A stretch of 64,000 bases of DNA from Bradyrhizobium sp. CCBAU 53421 (GCF_015291625.1 NZ_CP030047.1:7192001-7256000); one strand, 5' to 3'; counted from the first letter of the stretch, positions 24,629 to 33,234 are shown. Translations and numbers: made by a program. Notes: generated by a model from the letters alone, not told the origin.

Positions 24629-25639
24629 ATGTACAGGGTATTGATCACTGCAACCGTTCTTGCCGCCAGCATCGCTGGCGCAAGCGCAGCGACGCTCGAC
24701 ACCGTCAAGCAGCGCGGCACGCTGGTGTGCGGCGTCTCGACCGGGTTTGCCGGCTTCTCGGCGCCGGACTCGCAAGGCAATTTCAAGGGCCTCGATGTCG
24801 ACTATTGCCGCGCGCTTGCCGCCGGCATCCTCGGCGATGCCAACAAGGTGCGTTACGTCGCGTTGACGGCGCAGAACCGCTTCACCGCGCTGCAGTCGGG
24901 CGAGATCGACGTGCTCTACCGCAACTCGACGCAGACTTACCTGCGCGGCACCACGCTCGGCCTGCGCCAGGGCCCGGTCAATTTCTACGACGGCCAGGGT
25001 TTCGTGGTGAAGAAGGACCTCGGCGTGAAGGAGCTGAAGGATCTCAAGGGCGCCACGGTCTGCGTCGCGCAGGGCACCACGCATGAGGTGACGCTCGGCG
25101 ACTACGGCCGCGCCAACGGCATCGACTGGAAGCCGCTGGTGTTCGACCGCCCCGACACCATGTACCAGACCTTCTTCGGCGGCCGCTGCGATGCCATGAC
25201 CCAGGATGCTTCCGCGCTCGCCGGCGCGGTCGCAACCGCAGCGCCGAAGGCCGACGACTACGTCGTGCTGCCGCAGACCATCAGCAAGGAGCCGCTCGGC
25301 CCGTTCACCCGCAACGGCGACGAGGTCTGGAGCGACATCATCACCTGGCTGCACTATGGCCTCGTTGAAGCCGAAGAGCTCGGCGTCACGCAGGCCAATG
25401 TCGACGAGATGACGAAGTCACAGGTCCCGGCGATCCAGCGCCTGCTCGGCGCATCCGGCGATCTCGGCTCGCGGCTCGGCCTCGACAACAAATGGCTGGT
25501 TGGGGCGATCAAGGCCGGCGGCAATTACGGCGAGATCTTCGAGCGTAATGTCGGCAAGGCGAGCCCCCTGAAGCTCGAGCGCGGCCTCAACGGCACCTGG
25601 AGCAAGGGCGGCCTGATGTACGCGATCCCATTTAAGTGA
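24629..25639 (+). CDS. General amino-acid ABC transporter substrate-binding protein (AapJ/BztA type)
   Basis: A 336-residue periplasmic binding protein with a signal peptide to about residue 20 (GASA). The mature start LDTVKQRGTLVCGVSTGFAG and the internal LTAQNRFTALQSGEIDVLYR and YVVLPQTISKEPLGPF blocks are those of the AapJ group. AGGAGGA at the start is a strong ribosome site. It is separated from its presumed permeases (19960-22279) by the regulator and aminotransferase genes and faces the opposite way. Confidence 0.92.
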   Translation: MYRVLITATVLAASIAGASAATLDTVKQRGTLVCGVSTGFAGFSAPDSQGNFKGLDVDYCRALAAGILGDANKVRYVALTAQNRFTALQSGEIDVLYRNSTQTYLRGTTLGLRQGPVNFYDGQGFVVKKDLGVKELKDLKGATVCVAQGTTHEVTLGDYGRANGIDWKPLVFDRPDTMYQTFFGGRCDAMTQDASALAGAVATAAPKADDYVVLPQTISKEPLGPFTRNGDEVWSDIITWLHYGLVEAEELGVTQANVDEMTKSQVPAIQRLLGASGDLGSRLGLDNKWLVGAIKAGGNYGEIFERNVGKASPLKLERGLNGTWSKGGLMYAIPFK

Positions 25640-25644
25640 CGGAT

Positions 25645-25783
25645 CACCTCGCCCCGCTTGCGGGGAGAGGTCGGATTGCGAAGCAATCCGGGTGAGGGGG
25701 AGCCTCCGCATATTCCACCCTCACCTGCTGCGATGATAGAGCCCCTCACCCCTGCCCTCTCCCCGCGAAGGGCGGGGAGAGGG
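25645..25783. repeat. Rhizobial interspersed repeat with two hairpins
   Basis: The stretch has a hairpin CCCCGCttGCGGGG near its left end and CTCTCCCCGCgaagggCGGGGAGAG near its right end, with CCTCACCC/GGGTGAGG motifs between them. This is the layout of the RIME-type elements common in rhizobia. Its right end (GGGAGGAAGAAGAGG) supplies the only purine-rich tract before the next gene. Confidence 0.7.
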
Positions 25784-25807
25784 AGGAAGAAGAGGCGATA
25801 ACACACC

Positions 25808-26440
25808 ATGCGCATCACGCTCATTCACGCCCTGAAACACTCGATCGTGCCGATCGAGGCATCGTTCGCAAAGCATTGGCCGGAAGCGCGGCTGATGAAC
25901 CTGCTCGACGACAGCCTGTCGGCCGACCTCGCGCGCGACGGCAAGCTCACCGAGCGGATGACCGAGCGCTTTCTGACCGTGGGCAGCTATGCTGCCAGCA
26001 CCGGCGCCGACGGCATTCTCTTCACCTGCTCGGCGTTCGGCCCCTGCATCGAGGCGGTGGCGCGCGCGCATGCGCCGATGCCGGTGCTGAAGCCGAACGA
26101 GGCCATGATCGAGCAGACGGTGGCGAAGGGACAACGGATCGGCCTGCTCTCGACCTTCCCGCCCACGCTGGTGTCGATGCCGCCTGAATTCCCATCCTCG
26201 GTCACGCTGGTGCCGAAGCTCGCCGAGGGCGCGCTGGCGGCGCTCGATCGCGGCGACCGCGCCGAGCATGACCGTATCGTGGTCGAGGCAGCCAAGGATT
26301 TGCGCGACTGCGATCTGATCGCGCTCGCGCAGTACAGCATGGCACCGGCCGCCGAGCGCGTCGCCGCCGTCACCGGCCGCGAGGTGCTGACGACGCCCGA
26401 CAGCGCGGTCAAGAAGCTGAAGGCGATGCTCGGCGGTTAG
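25808..26440 (+). CDS. Aspartate/glutamate racemase-superfamily protein with one active-site cysteine
   Basis: A 210-residue protein of the Asp/Glu racemase fold. The first cysteine is present in GILFTCSAFGPC (Cys74). The position of the usual second cysteine (LGCTE) reads LIALAQYSMAP, with Gln175 instead. A two-base racemase mechanism is therefore unlikely; single-cysteine relatives such as arylmalonate decarboxylase show that other chemistry is possible. It follows an amino-acid uptake and transamination locus, separated from it by a repeat, and may share its transcript. Confidence 0.85.
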   Translation: MRITLIHALKHSIVPIEASFAKHWPEARLMNLLDDSLSADLARDGKLTERMTERFLTVGSYAASTGADGILFTCSAFGPCIEAVARAHAPMPVLKPNEAMIEQTVAKGQRIGLLSTFPPTLVSMPPEFPSSVTLVPKLAEGALAALDRGDRAEHDRIVVEAAKDLRDCDLIALAQYSMAPAAERVAAVTGREVLTTPDSAVKKLKAMLGG

Positions 26441-26485
26441 CTCCGCTGCGCCGGGTGGATTAGCCGAAGGCTAGTCGCCCTACAG
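26441..26485. repeat. Degenerate half-copy of the GGGTGGATTAGCCGAAGGC repeat
   Basis: The sequence GGTGGATTAGCCGAAGGC followed by GCCCTAC matches the style of the complete element at 29345-29428 but lacks most of the second arm. It separates the stops of two convergent genes. Confidence 0.45.
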
Positions 26486-26487
26486 AG

Positions 26488-27822
26488 CTATCCGCCCGCA
26501 TCCTTCACGTTCAGATCGACGCCCTGCGGATCCCTGATCGTCGACACCGTGATCAGCGAGATCAGCGACAGCACCGCGATGTAGACGCCGACACGCCAGG
26601 ACTCGCCGTAGGCGCCGATGATCCATTGCGCGATCATCGGCGCGAAGGCGCCGCCGAAGATGGCGCCGAGCGCGTAGCCGATCGAGACGCCGGAATAGCG
26701 CACCTTGGCCGGAAACAGCTCGGCATAGAGCGCGGCCTGCGGGCCATAGGACAAACCGAGCGCGATGGTGAGGCCGACGGCGCTGATGAAGAACAGCAAC
26801 AGATTCTTGCTGTCGATCAGAAACCACATCGGCACCGCCCACAGCACCATCAGGGTGTAGCCGATCTGGAAGCAGCGCACGCGACCAATCTTGTCGCCGA
26901 GGATGCCGCCGAGCAGCGTGAAGATGAACCAGCTCACGGCCGCGAGCGTGCCGATCAAGAGCAGCTGCTCGGACGGCATCTTCAGCGTGTTGGCGCCGTA
27001 GCTGATGATGAACGCGATCAGGATGTAACCGGCCGCATTGTTGGCCATGAAGATCAACGCGGTGCGCAAAATTTCCTTGCTGTGATTGCGCATCAGCTCC
27101 CTGAGCGGCGCGGAGGATTCCTTGTGCCGCCGTTGCATCGCCTTGAACACCGGAGACTCTTCAACCGTGCGGCGGATCACGATGCCGACGACGATCAGCA
27201 GGATCGACAGCAGGAACGGAATCCGCCAGCCCCATTCGATCATCGCTTGCTTGCCGAGAATCGTGGTCAGCACCCACAGCACGCCGGTCGCCAGGATCAT
27301 GCCGAGTGGGGTGCCGACCTGCGGGAACGAGCCGAAGAAGCTGCGCTTGTCGACGGGTGCCGACTCCACCGACATCAGCGCCGCGCCGCCCCACTCGCCG
27401 CCGGCCGAGAAGCCCTGCAGGATGCGCAGAAGAATGAGGAGCGCCGGCGCCCAGGCGCCGATTTGGGCATACGTCGGCAGCAGGCCGACCAGCGCGGTCG
27501 CAGCCCCCATCAACAGCAGCGTGACGACCAGCATGTTCTTGCGGCCGAAGCGGTCGCCGAGATGGCCGCAGACGATGGCCCCGAGCGGACGGAACAGGAA
27601 TGAGAGGCCGAGCGTCGCGAACGAGACGATCTGCGCCAGCAGCGGGTTGTTGGCGTTCATCGGCGCGAAGAACAGCGCGCCGAACACGAGGCCAGCGGCC
27701 TGGGCGTAGACGAAGAAGTCGTACCATTCGATCGTGGTGCCGACGAGCGTTGCGGTGAGGACCTTGCGCTCCTCATCCGACAGCGTAGCGCCGCGCGAAC
27801 GCGCGGAGATTTCGATGGACAT
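26488..27822 (-). CDS. MFS transporter, metabolite:H+ symporter (MHS) type
   Basis: A 444-residue, twelve-helix major facilitator. The MHS signature is clear: TIEWYDFFVYAQAAGL in the first helix, GHLGDRFGRKNMLV in the 2-3 loop, and LRILQGFSAGGEWGGAALMS. This group (ShiA, KgtP, ProP, CitH) imports organic acids or betaines with protons. GGGGAGG before the ATG at 27822 fixes the start. No catabolic gene is coupled to it, so the substrate is open. Confidence 0.9.
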   Translation of the reverse strand: MSIEISARSRGATLSDEERKVLTATLVGTTIEWYDFFVYAQAAGLVFGALFFAPMNANNPLLAQIVSFATLGLSFLFRPLGAIVCGHLGDRFGRKNMLVVTLLLMGAATALVGLLPTYAQIGAWAPALLILLRILQGFSAGGEWGGAALMSVESAPVDKRSFFGSFPQVGTPLGMILATGVLWVLTTILGKQAMIEWGWRIPFLLSILLIVVGIVIRRTVEESPVFKAMQRRHKESSAPLRELMRNHSKEILRTALIFMANNAAGYILIAFIISYGANTLKMPSEQLLLIGTLAAVSWFIFTLLGGILGDKIGRVRCFQIGYTLMVLWAVPMWFLIDSKNLLLFFISAVGLTIALGLSYGPQAALYAELFPAKVRYSGVSIGYALGAIFGGAFAPMIAQWIIGAYGESWRVGVYIAVLSLISLITVSTIRDPQGVDLNVKDAGG

Positions 27823-28092
27823 GTGGCCTCCCCAAAACCCGTTCTTTGGCCGTGCCGGCGTGATCGGCCGCGATGCGCCTGCCCAGCACGGATGCTGGTA
27901 CCGGGATAGCAGAGGTTTTCGCGGGGGACGAGCAAAATAGTTGCAGCAGCAACGATAGCGCGCCACCCGATGCCCTCGGCGCCGGTTCCATGACCCGGCT
28001 ACCTCACCCGCCGGTGACGGTCTCCCATCCCGAAACGCCGATTGTGCAACGCAGCAAGAGCATTATGATCCGGGTTCGCCACGAGGTCTTAA

Positions 28093-29340
28093 GTGTCTGA
28101 CATCAATGCCGATGCCTGGGTTTCCTCAGGCCACCGCCCGATGGGCTTCCCGGAATTCGTCGTCGTCATCGCCTCCATCATGGCGCTCAACCCGCTGGCG
28201 ATGGACATGATGCTGCCGGCGCTGCCGAACATCCGCTCCGCCTTCCAGATCGCTGACGCCAACCGCCCGCAGATGGTGCTGTCGATCTTCCTGGTCGGCT
28301 TCGGCGTCGGCCAGTTCGTGATGGGCCCGCTGTCGGATCGTTTCGGCCGCCGCCCGGTGCTGCTCGGCGGCATGACCGTCTACACCATCGCCGGCCTGCT
28401 CGCGATCATGGCGCCCTCGTTCGAGACGCTGCTCTTGGCGCGCGCGCTGCAAGGCCTCGGCACTGCGGCAACGCGCGTGATCGCCACCTCGATCGTGCGC
28501 GACTGCTACGCCGGACGTCGGATGGCGAGCGTGATGTCGCTGGCCATGATGGTGTTCATCGCGGTGCCCGTGATCGCGCCGTCATTCGGCCAGGCGGTGA
28601 TGCTGCTGACGCATTGGCGCGGCATCTTCGTGCTCTTGATGATCTACGGCGTGATCGCGCTGGCCTGGAGCGCGATGCGGATGCCGGAGACGCTGCCGCT
28701 GGAATTGCGCAAGTCGCTGGCGATCCCGGAGGTGCTGTCCGCGTTCCGCCAGACCGTCACCAACCGCCAGACGCTCGGCTACGCGCTCGCCGCCGGCGGC
28801 GTGCAGGGCTCGCTGTTTGCCTTCGTGTTCTCCTCGCAGCAGATCTTCACCGAGATCTTCAAGCTCGGACATTACTTCCCGGTCGCCTTCGCGGCCTGCG
28901 CGGTCGGCGTCGCGATCGCCGGCTTCCTCAACTCGCGCATCGTCGGCCGCATCGGCATGCGCGTGATCTCGCACGCCGCGCTGACCGGCTTTGCCGTGGT
29001 CGCCGGCGCGCTGTTCATCGCGGTGAAGACCGACACGCTGTCGCTGCCGCTGTTCATGGTGCTGGCGGGCCTGATGATGTTCGCATTCGGGCTGATGATG
29101 GCGAACTTCACTGCGCTCGCGATGGAGCCGCAAGGCAAGATCGCCGGCACCGCCACTTCGCTCTACGGCACCATCACCACCCTGCTCGGGATCGGCGTCG
29201 GCACCACGATCGGCCAGGATTACGACGGCACCTTGCTGCCGTTCGCGACCGGCTTCTTCCTCTGCACGCTGGCGGCAGTCGCCGTCGTGCTGGTGACCGA
29301 GAAGGGCCGGATGTTCCGGCCGCATCACCATCCGATTTGA
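28093..29340 (+). CDS. MFS transporter, Bcr/CflA (DHA1) efflux type
   Basis: A 415-residue twelve-helix transporter. MALNPLAMDMMLPALPNI in helix 1, GPLSDRFGRRPVLLGG in the 2-3 loop and ARALQGLGTAATRVIATSIV are the Bcr/CflA signature, a group of proton-driven efflux pumps for drugs or small peptides and cysteine. The start is GTG at 28093 with GAGG at 28083-28086. It is transcribed alone, divergent from the MHS transporter, across a 270-base gap. Confidence 0.88.
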   Translation: MSDINADAWVSSGHRPMGFPEFVVVIASIMALNPLAMDMMLPALPNIRSAFQIADANRPQMVLSIFLVGFGVGQFVMGPLSDRFGRRPVLLGGMTVYTIAGLLAIMAPSFETLLLARALQGLGTAATRVIATSIVRDCYAGRRMASVMSLAMMVFIAVPVIAPSFGQAVMLLTHWRGIFVLLMIYGVIALAWSAMRMPETLPLELRKSLAIPEVLSAFRQTVTNRQTLGYALAAGGVQGSLFAFVFSSQQIFTEIFKLGHYFPVAFAACAVGVAIAGFLNSRIVGRIGMRVISHAALTGFAVVAGALFIAVKTDTLSLPLFMVLAGLMMFAFGLMMANFTALAMEPQGKIAGTATSLYGTITTLLGIGVGTTIGQDYDGTLLPFATGFFLCTLAAVAVVLVTEKGRMFRPHHHPI

Positions 29341-29344
29341 TCTT

Positions 29345-29428
29345 CGTAGGGTGGGTTAGCCGAAGGCGTAACCCACCATCTTTCTCGCGAGCGGCGCGGC
29401 GGATTACGCTTCGCTAATCCGCCCTACG
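29345..29428. repeat. Interspersed repeat with nested palindromes
   Basis: Outer arms CGTAGGG (29345-29351) and CCCTACG (29422-29428) enclose two hairpins, GTGGGTTA/TAACCCAC and GGCGGATTA/TAATCCGCC. The right end supplies the last eight codons and stop of the DUF983 gene on the minus strand. Confidence 0.75.
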
Positions 29429-29838
29429 GAACCGGCGTTGGTTCGCACCCGCGCCGGCGCAGCAACCCGCCGCGTTGCCGCAAATCCCTCCATCCCGAGC
29501 TGCCACTGCAATCCGACGATCGCGCCCTTGGTCGGCTGCAACAATCCGAGTGCGCTGAACAGCGTGAACGGCAACCAGATCGCCAGTTGCAGCCAGGCCG
29601 GCGGCGCGTAGGTCATTTCCATCCAGAGCAGCGCCGGCACCACGACGTGGCCGACCACGACGATGACGAGATAGGCCGGAAAGTCATCCGCGCGCTGCGG
29701 GGTGAAGTCCTCGCCGCAGACCTCGCAATGATCGGCAACCTTGAGGAAGCGGCCGAACAGATGGCCGCGCCCGCAGTTCGGGCACTTCATGGTGAAGCCG
29801 CGCAACATCGCCTTTGGCAGGGAAACCGTCTCGGTCAT
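29404..29838 (-). CDS. DUF983 family membrane protein
   Basis: A 144-residue protein. A four-cysteine zinc-ribbon-like segment opens it (MKCPNCGRGHLF, then HCEVCGEDF), followed by two hydrophobic segments (YLVIVVVGHVVVPALLWMEM and LQLAIWLPFTLFSALGLL). That is the DUF983 layout; function is not known. AGGA before the ATG at 29838 supports the start. The last residues (SVGRISEA) come from an interspersed repeat. It is divergent from the MocR regulator, with a direct-repeat operator between them, so it is a likely target. Confidence 0.87.
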   Translation of the reverse strand: MTETVSLPKAMLRGFTMKCPNCGRGHLFGRFLKVADHCEVCGEDFTPQRADDFPAYLVIVVVGHVVVPALLWMEMTYAPPAWLQLAIWLPFTLFSALGLLQPTKGAIVGLQWQLGMEGFAATRRVAAPARVRTNAGSVGRISEA

Positions 29839-29882
29839 TGTCGTTTTCCTTTCGCCGTTGTCCTTGACCTGATCTGATGATC

Positions 29883-29911
29883 CATACAATATGCCTTCGA
29901 TAGCATACAAT
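29883..29911. promoter_or_regulatory. Direct-repeat operator for the MocR-type regulator
   Basis: CATACAAT occurs at 29883-29890 and again at 29904-29911, 21 bases apart (two helical turns, same face). Related ATTGCATG lies at 29929-29936. MocR/PdxR regulators typically bind direct repeats near their own promoter, and this site sits between the MocR gene and DUF983. Confidence 0.6.
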
Positions 29912-29933
29912 CAAAGACAATGCGCTGGATTGC

Positions 29934-31310
29934 ATGGATTGGATCCCTACAGTTTCGGAATGGCACGGCCCGATGTTCCTGCGCATCGTCGATGCGCTGG
30001 CCGCCGACATCGCGAGCGGGCGTCTGGTGCGCGGCCAGCGGCTGCCGACCCACCGCGCGCTGGCGACCGCGCTCGGCATCGACCTCACCACGGTGACGCG
30101 CGCCTATGGCGAGGCGCGGCGGCGCGGGCTGCTCGATGCCCGGGTCGGCCAGGGCACCTTCGTCTCCGAGACCACCGCGCGCGCGGCGTCCGATCTGCCG
30201 GCGCCCGTCAACATCGACCTTTCGATGAACCTGCCGCCGCAACCGGTCGAGGCCAATCTCGACCTGCGCATCGCGCAGGGACTTGCCAACATCCGTTCCG
30301 AGGCCGGATTTTCAGCCTATCTCGGTTATACGCGTCCGGGCGGCACCGCCGAGGAACGCGAGGCCGGCGCCGCATGGCTGCAGCCGCGCGTGCCGAACGC
30401 ATCGGCCGACCGCATCGTGATCTATCCGGGTTCGCAGGCGATCATCTTCAACGCCCTGCTGGCGCTGACCTCGCCCGGCGATGTCGTGGTGACGGAGGCG
30501 TTGACGTTTCCCGGCATCAAGGCCGCGGCGGCGCGGCTCGATGTCCGCCTGGTCGGCGTTGCGATGGACAGCGAGGGCGCGAGGCCCGACGCGCTGGATG
30601 AGGCCTGCCGCAAGCACAAGCCGAAGGTGGTCTATCTGGTGCCGACGCAGCAGAACCCGACCACGGCGACGATGGGCGCTGTCAGGCGCAAGGCGATCGC
30701 CGACATCATCAGGAAGCGCGGCTGCGTCCTGATCGAGGACGACGTCTACGGCCCGCTCGAGCCGCAAATGGCGCCGATCGCCACGTTGATTCCGGAACGC
30801 ACCTACCTTGCCGCGAGCATCGCCAAATGCATCGCGCCGGCCTTGCGGGTCGCCTATCTGCTGGCGCCGGATGCGAGCGCCGAGCAGCGGATGCGCGCCG
30901 GCATGCAGGCCACCATGCAGATGCCGCCATCCTTGATGGTCGCGCTGGTCACGCAATGGCTGCGCTCCGGCGTCGCCACTGAGATCATCCGCGCGATCCG
31001 CAACGAGGCGGCCGCGCGCCAGCAGCTCGCGTCCCGCTTCCTCAAGGGCGTCAGCTACGCGGCGCGGCCGGCGAGCCACCATCTCTGGATGCCGCTGCCG
31101 AAACATTTCGACGGCACCGACCTGCTGTCGCATCTGATGCGCAATGGCCTCGCCGTGGTCGGCGAAGACGCCTTCGCGGCCGGCGATGCCGCGCCGCGCG
31201 GCCTACGTGTCTCGCTCGGCGCCGCGCGCAACCGTGCCGAACTGAGCCAGGCGCTGCAGGTGCTGTCGAATGCCGTGCGTACGCCGGTCGGCGCCACGCA
31301 AATTGTATGA
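29934..31310 (+). CDS. MocR-family regulator (GntR HTH fused to a PLP aminotransferase domain)
   Basis: A 458-residue chimera. Residues 15-78 are a GntR-type winged helix-turn-helix (RLPTHRALATALGIDLTTVT), joined by a linker to a type I aminotransferase fold. The PLP lysine is Lys298 (ASIAKCIAPALRVAYL), and LIEDDVYGPL carries the cofactor aspartate. Such proteins sense PLP or an amino compound, as PdxR and GabR do. It likely regulates itself and the divergent DUF983 gene. The ribosome site is weak, so the start could be slightly further in. Confidence 0.9.
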   Translation: MDWIPTVSEWHGPMFLRIVDALAADIASGRLVRGQRLPTHRALATALGIDLTTVTRAYGEARRRGLLDARVGQGTFVSETTARAASDLPAPVNIDLSMNLPPQPVEANLDLRIAQGLANIRSEAGFSAYLGYTRPGGTAEEREAGAAWLQPRVPNASADRIVIYPGSQAIIFNALLALTSPGDVVVTEALTFPGIKAAAARLDVRLVGVAMDSEGARPDALDEACRKHKPKVVYLVPTQQNPTTATMGAVRRKAIADIIRKRGCVLIEDDVYGPLEPQMAPIATLIPERTYLAASIAKCIAPALRVAYLLAPDASAEQRMRAGMQATMQMPPSLMVALVTQWLRSGVATEIIRAIRNEAAARQQLASRFLKGVSYAARPASHHLWMPLPKHFDGTDLLSHLMRNGLAVVGEDAFAAGDAAPRGLRVSLGAARNRAELSQALQVLSNAVRTPVGATQIV

Positions 31311-31415
31311 ATTTCGACCATCGTTGAGGAATAAACTCGCCCGAAAATGATTATGGTGCGGGGGCGCCTGCGCTAAAACCGCGGCGTTCAGGCATAGGCA
31401 GGGGCGGGCTTTTCA

Positions 31416-32714
31416 ATGTCGGGCAGAGTTGATCGGGCAGCGCGGCCTTCCGTGCGAACGCTTCGTAGGGCTGCGACTGCGCTCTTCTGTCTTGCACTTG
31501 TCATATCCGGCGCGGCGCGCGCCTCTGATGCCCCTGCCCCATCGCCGGACAAGCTCGAACGCATCACCGCATTCTTCGACAACGAAGTTGCGACGGGAAA
31601 AATTCCAGGCGCCGCCATCCTGATCCAGCAGCACGGCAAGCCGGTCTATCTGAAGACCTTCGGATATCGCGACGTCACGACCAAGTCGCCGATGCGGCCG
31701 GACACCATGTTCGCGCTGCATTCGATGACCAAGCCGATCACCAACACCGCCGCGATGATGCTGGTCGACGAAGGCAGGCTGTCGCCGCAGGACCCGCTGT
31801 CGAAATACATTCCGGCGTTCGCCGACGTGAAGGTCGGCATCGAACCGGATGGCGGCAACGATCTGAGCAAGCTCGAGCTGGTGCCGCCGATCCGCCCGGT
31901 CACGATCGAGGACCTGATGCGGCACACCTCGGGCATCACTTACGAATATATCGGCGCCGACTGGATCCAGAAGCTCTACCGCGCCGGACATCTGTTCGAC
32001 GGCAAGTTCGACAACAAGGAATTCGTCGCGCGGCTGGCCAAGCTGCCGCTGTCGCGGCAGCCCGGCACGATGTGGCGCTACGGTCATTCCACCGACGTGC
32101 TCGGCCGGGTGATCGAGATCGTCGCGGGCAAGACGCTCTATCAGTTCGAGAAGGAGCGCATCTTCGATCCCCTCAAGATGAACGACACCAGATACGTGCT
32201 CGATGCCGAGACCGAGCGGACTCGGCTGGCCGAGCCGCTGCCCTCGGACACCATCCTGATCGAGGGGGAAAACGACCGGCGCGCGCATCCGGAGTGGGAA
32301 TCCGGCGGCGGCGGTCTGGTGTCGACCATTCTCGATTATGCGCGCTTCGCACAGATGCTGCTCAATGGCGGCGAGCTCGACGGCAAGCGCTATCTCAGCC
32401 CCGCCGCCTTCAGGACCATGACGACCGACCATGTCGGGCCGGGCTCCGGCGTCGGCCGCGACTACTGGTACTTCCCCGGCGACGGTTTCGGTTATGGCTA
32501 CGGCATTGCCGTGCGCACCGATCCCGGCATTGCCAAGCCGCCGCCCCCCGGCTCGATCGGCGAGTTGAAATGGGACAGCGGCAGCGGGACCTATTTCGGC
32601 GTCGATCCGAAACTCGACATGATCTACATCATGCTCGAGCAGACCCAGAACGAACGCCAGCGCATCACGCCGGCATTCCGCAAGCTGGTCTACGACGCGT
32701 TCAGCCCGGATTGA
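31416..32714 (+). CDS. Exported serine hydrolase of the class C beta-lactamase/PBP fold
   Basis: A 432-residue protein with an N-terminal signal peptide ending near residue 37 (GAARAS). The SxxK nucleophile motif is SMTK (Ser103, Lys106) and the second motif is YGH (Tyr222), with His in place of the usual Asn. This points to an esterase, D-aminopeptidase or EstB-like hydrolase rather than a true beta-lactamase. It stands alone; an inverted repeat follows directly after its stop and may end transcription. Confidence 0.87.
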   Translation: MSGRVDRAARPSVRTLRRAATALFCLALVISGAARASDAPAPSPDKLERITAFFDNEVATGKIPGAAILIQQHGKPVYLKTFGYRDVTTKSPMRPDTMFALHSMTKPITNTAAMMLVDEGRLSPQDPLSKYIPAFADVKVGIEPDGGNDLSKLELVPPIRPVTIEDLMRHTSGITYEYIGADWIQKLYRAGHLFDGKFDNKEFVARLAKLPLSRQPGTMWRYGHSTDVLGRVIEIVAGKTLYQFEKERIFDPLKMNDTRYVLDAETERTRLAEPLPSDTILIEGENDRRAHPEWESGGGGLVSTILDYARFAQMLLNGGELDGKRYLSPAAFRTMTTDHVGPGSGVGRDYWYFPGDGFGYGYGIAVRTDPGIAKPPPPGSIGELKWDSGSGTYFGVDPKLDMIYIMLEQTQNERQRITPAFRKLVYDAFSPD

Positions 32715-32730
32715 GCTCGGTCGCTGGTTC

Positions 32731-32818
32731 CGTCATTGCGAGGAGCGAAGCGACGAAGCAATCCATCTATCCACGCATTCGCGGATAGATGGATTGCTTC
32801 GCTTCGCTCGCAATGACG
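32731..32818. repeat. Bradyrhizobium-type inverted repeat (CGTCATTGCGAG ... CTCGCAATGACG)
   Basis: The ends CGTCATTGCGAG (32731-32742) and CTCGCAATGACG (32807-32818) are exact reverse complements, and the centre is a long hairpin with arms ATCCATCTATCC and GGATAGATGGAT. It could fold into a stable stem and terminate the upstream hydrolase transcript. The C-terminal 27 or so codons of the small gene on the minus strand lie inside it. Confidence 0.8.
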
Positions 32819-33041
32819 GAGCCGGAAGTATCCCACCCCACGACTTCCGCCGAACCATCTCCTGCCTGCGCCATGCTGCATCCGCGATCAGGCTCGCGGT
32901 GCATTCGTCGCAGACGAACGCACACGCATCCGTAAACAGGCCGATCCGCGGCTCGAGTCCGATCGCACCATCGTCGACGAGCCCGTCGATGATGCCACCG
33001 CAGCACTCGCATTGGTGGCGCGCCGCCGATTCCCGTTCCAT
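32733..33041 (-). CDS. Small putative zinc-ribbon protein
   Basis: A 102-residue frame starting MERESAARHQCECCGG. Two cysteine pairs (CECC, then CDEC about 35 residues on) could bind zinc. GGAGAG six bases before the ATG at 33041 is a good ribosome site. The last quarter (SLRAKRSNPSIREC onward) is encoded by the inverted repeat, so the original C-terminus was probably replaced by repeat insertion. I know no family for it. It is divergent from the NHL-like gene across a small palindrome. Confidence 0.5.
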   Translation of the reverse strand: MERESAARHQCECCGGIIDGLVDDGAIGLEPRIGLFTDACAFVCDECTASLIADAAWRRQEMVRRKSWGGILPAPSLRAKRSNPSIRECVDRWIASSLRSSQ

Positions 33042-33091
33042 GACGCGCTCTCCAGCGGACGCTGCTTCCCTCTCTGCTGCTTCCCTCACGC

Positions 33092-33109
33092 TATATACTA
33101 TCGTATATA
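33092..33109. promoter_or_regulatory. AT-rich inverted repeat TATATAC-TATC-GTATATA
   Basis: TATATAC (33092-33098) and GTATATA (33103-33109) are exact reverse complements around a 4-base centre, in otherwise GC-rich DNA. It sits 50 bases upstream of the small zinc-ribbon gene and 125 bases upstream of the NHL-like gene on the other strand, so it may be an operator for one or both. Confidence 0.5.
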
Positions 33110-33234
33110 TCGAGACGACAAGGCAGGCGGGTGAACAATCCGGTCGGGAACCCTGCACACAATAACCATCGACCGGAGACGATCGCCTCACAATTCCTGC
33201 CTGGTCCAACCAGGTTCATTGAGGAAACGCGATC

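Noticed and set aside
23075..25354. A 759-residue open frame on the minus strand
   Set aside because: It is antisense to the aminotransferase and binding-protein genes, which carry complete active-site and ligand-binding motifs.
27940..27953. GTTGC-AGCA-GCAAC hairpin between two MFS genes, considered as another copy of the GCAAC...GTTGC motif
   Set aside because: The arms are only five bases and the orientation and spacing differ, so it could be chance.
31416..32714. Resistance beta-lactamase reading for the serine hydrolase genes here and at 39333
   Set aside because: Both have YxH in place of YxN at the second motif, so an esterase or peptidase-type function is more likely than antibiotic hydrolysis.
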